Assembly: GCA_002411515.1 (NCBI GenBank)
Contig: DHTF01000029.1
Coordinates: forward strand, 67,805 to 131,804
Source: Proteiniphilum sp. UBA5267
GTDB taxonomy: Bacteria; Bacteroidota; Bacteroidia; Bacteroidales; Dysgonomonadaceae
Direction: 5' to 3'
Length of the DNA stretch: 64,000 nt
Every line of letters starts with the position of its first letter. Positions within the stretch are counted from its first letter, which is position 1. The notes beneath the pieces are model-generated. The model made no database searches. It worked only from the letters and a program-made list of their open reading frames with translations, and had not been told where the DNA came from. Position numbers and translations under genes: made by a program. Below are positions 63,921 to 64,000 of the stretch, one piece after another.

Positions 63921-64000
63921 TTAATATTTTCCATAGAAGGAGGATTTTCGGAGAGTTTCATCTATCCTTTCCACTATCCGCGACACATTGGAGGCATTGA
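63921..64000 (-). CDS. 3' end of an unidentified gene
   Basis: An open minus-strand frame entering from the window edge reads SRIVERIDETLRKSSFYGKY and stops at TAA (63923-63921), immediately inside the bidirectional terminator. The position relative to the hairpin and the sensible amino-acid composition suggest a real C-terminus; too short to identify. Confidence 0.45.
   Translation of the reverse strand, partial: NASNVSRIVERIDETLRKSSFYGKY

Overview
The window reads as chromosomal DNA of an anaerobic, fermentative Bacteroidota, most likely of the Dysgonomonadaceae/Porphyromonadaceae type (Proteiniphilum- or Petrimonas-like). The placement is inferred from the Bacteroidota -7 promoter box (TAnnTTTG) before many genes, signal peptides ending in FAQ/FSQ/NAQ, DUF4494, a TonB receptor with a carboxypeptidase-regulatory N-terminus, PPi-dependent phosphofructokinase, and the OMP-TPR-LptC-CBS-PpiD cluster. 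I see no rRNA, tRNA, CRISPR array, phage genes or transposase.

Layout. 1-5.6 kb: an amino-acid permease with a DUF554 membrane protein, then DUF4494, YggS, a dihydroorotate-dehydrogenase-like enzyme and OxyR. 5.6-8.6 kb: a TonB-dependent receptor with a small His-rich exported protein, probably metal uptake. 8.7-13.2 kb: HD-domain protein, GrpE-DnaJ, and a biotin-dependent carboxyltransferase. 13.5-23.4 kb: a minus-strand run lysS-gpsA-pgi-HAD-def-nadE-amgK/rapZ-murU, whose last two genes form a peptidoglycan-sugar salvage pair (MurNAc to UDP-MurNAc). The kinase carries an unusual C-terminal RapZ-type domain.

23.8-36.0 kb is the most distinctive block. A ten-gene plus-strand operon first encodes a putative sensory module: two DRTGG proteins, two stand-alone HATPase proteins, an [FeFe]-hydrogenase-like HydS protein lacking the proton-relay cysteine, and a PHP phosphoesterase. 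It then encodes an HndB-like protein and the electron-bifurcating [FeFe] hydrogenase HydB-HydA-HydC. Converging on it is hydG-hydF-hydE, the complete H-cluster maturation set. The block can therefore make, mature and plausibly sense or tune an H2-evolving enzyme that reoxidises NADH and ferredoxin.

36.3-48.5 kb: dapA, a 0.87-kb gene-poor gap, an M13 peptidase, riboflavin synthase, a nitroreductase, and an envelope-biogenesis cluster (OMP, TPR, LptC, CBS membrane protein, PpiD-like foldase). 48.7-64 kb: Pfp, SucA-SucB, a UvrD/PcrA helicase, a small OMP, thymidine kinase, MutS, a sirtuin, two FKBP prolyl isomerases and the 3' end of an unidentified gene.

The main structural surprise is a foldback repeat. 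A 98-nt arm at 1-98 recurs in opposite orientation at 61034-61131 with two mismatches. There it pairs with a diverged third arm to make a roughly 207-bp imperfect palindrome with matching ends. Other points: a textbook intrinsic terminator inside the lptC signal-peptide coding region, an exported peptide deformylase, and a dispersed family of terminators sharing a GTTGTCTC/GCTGTCTC core.
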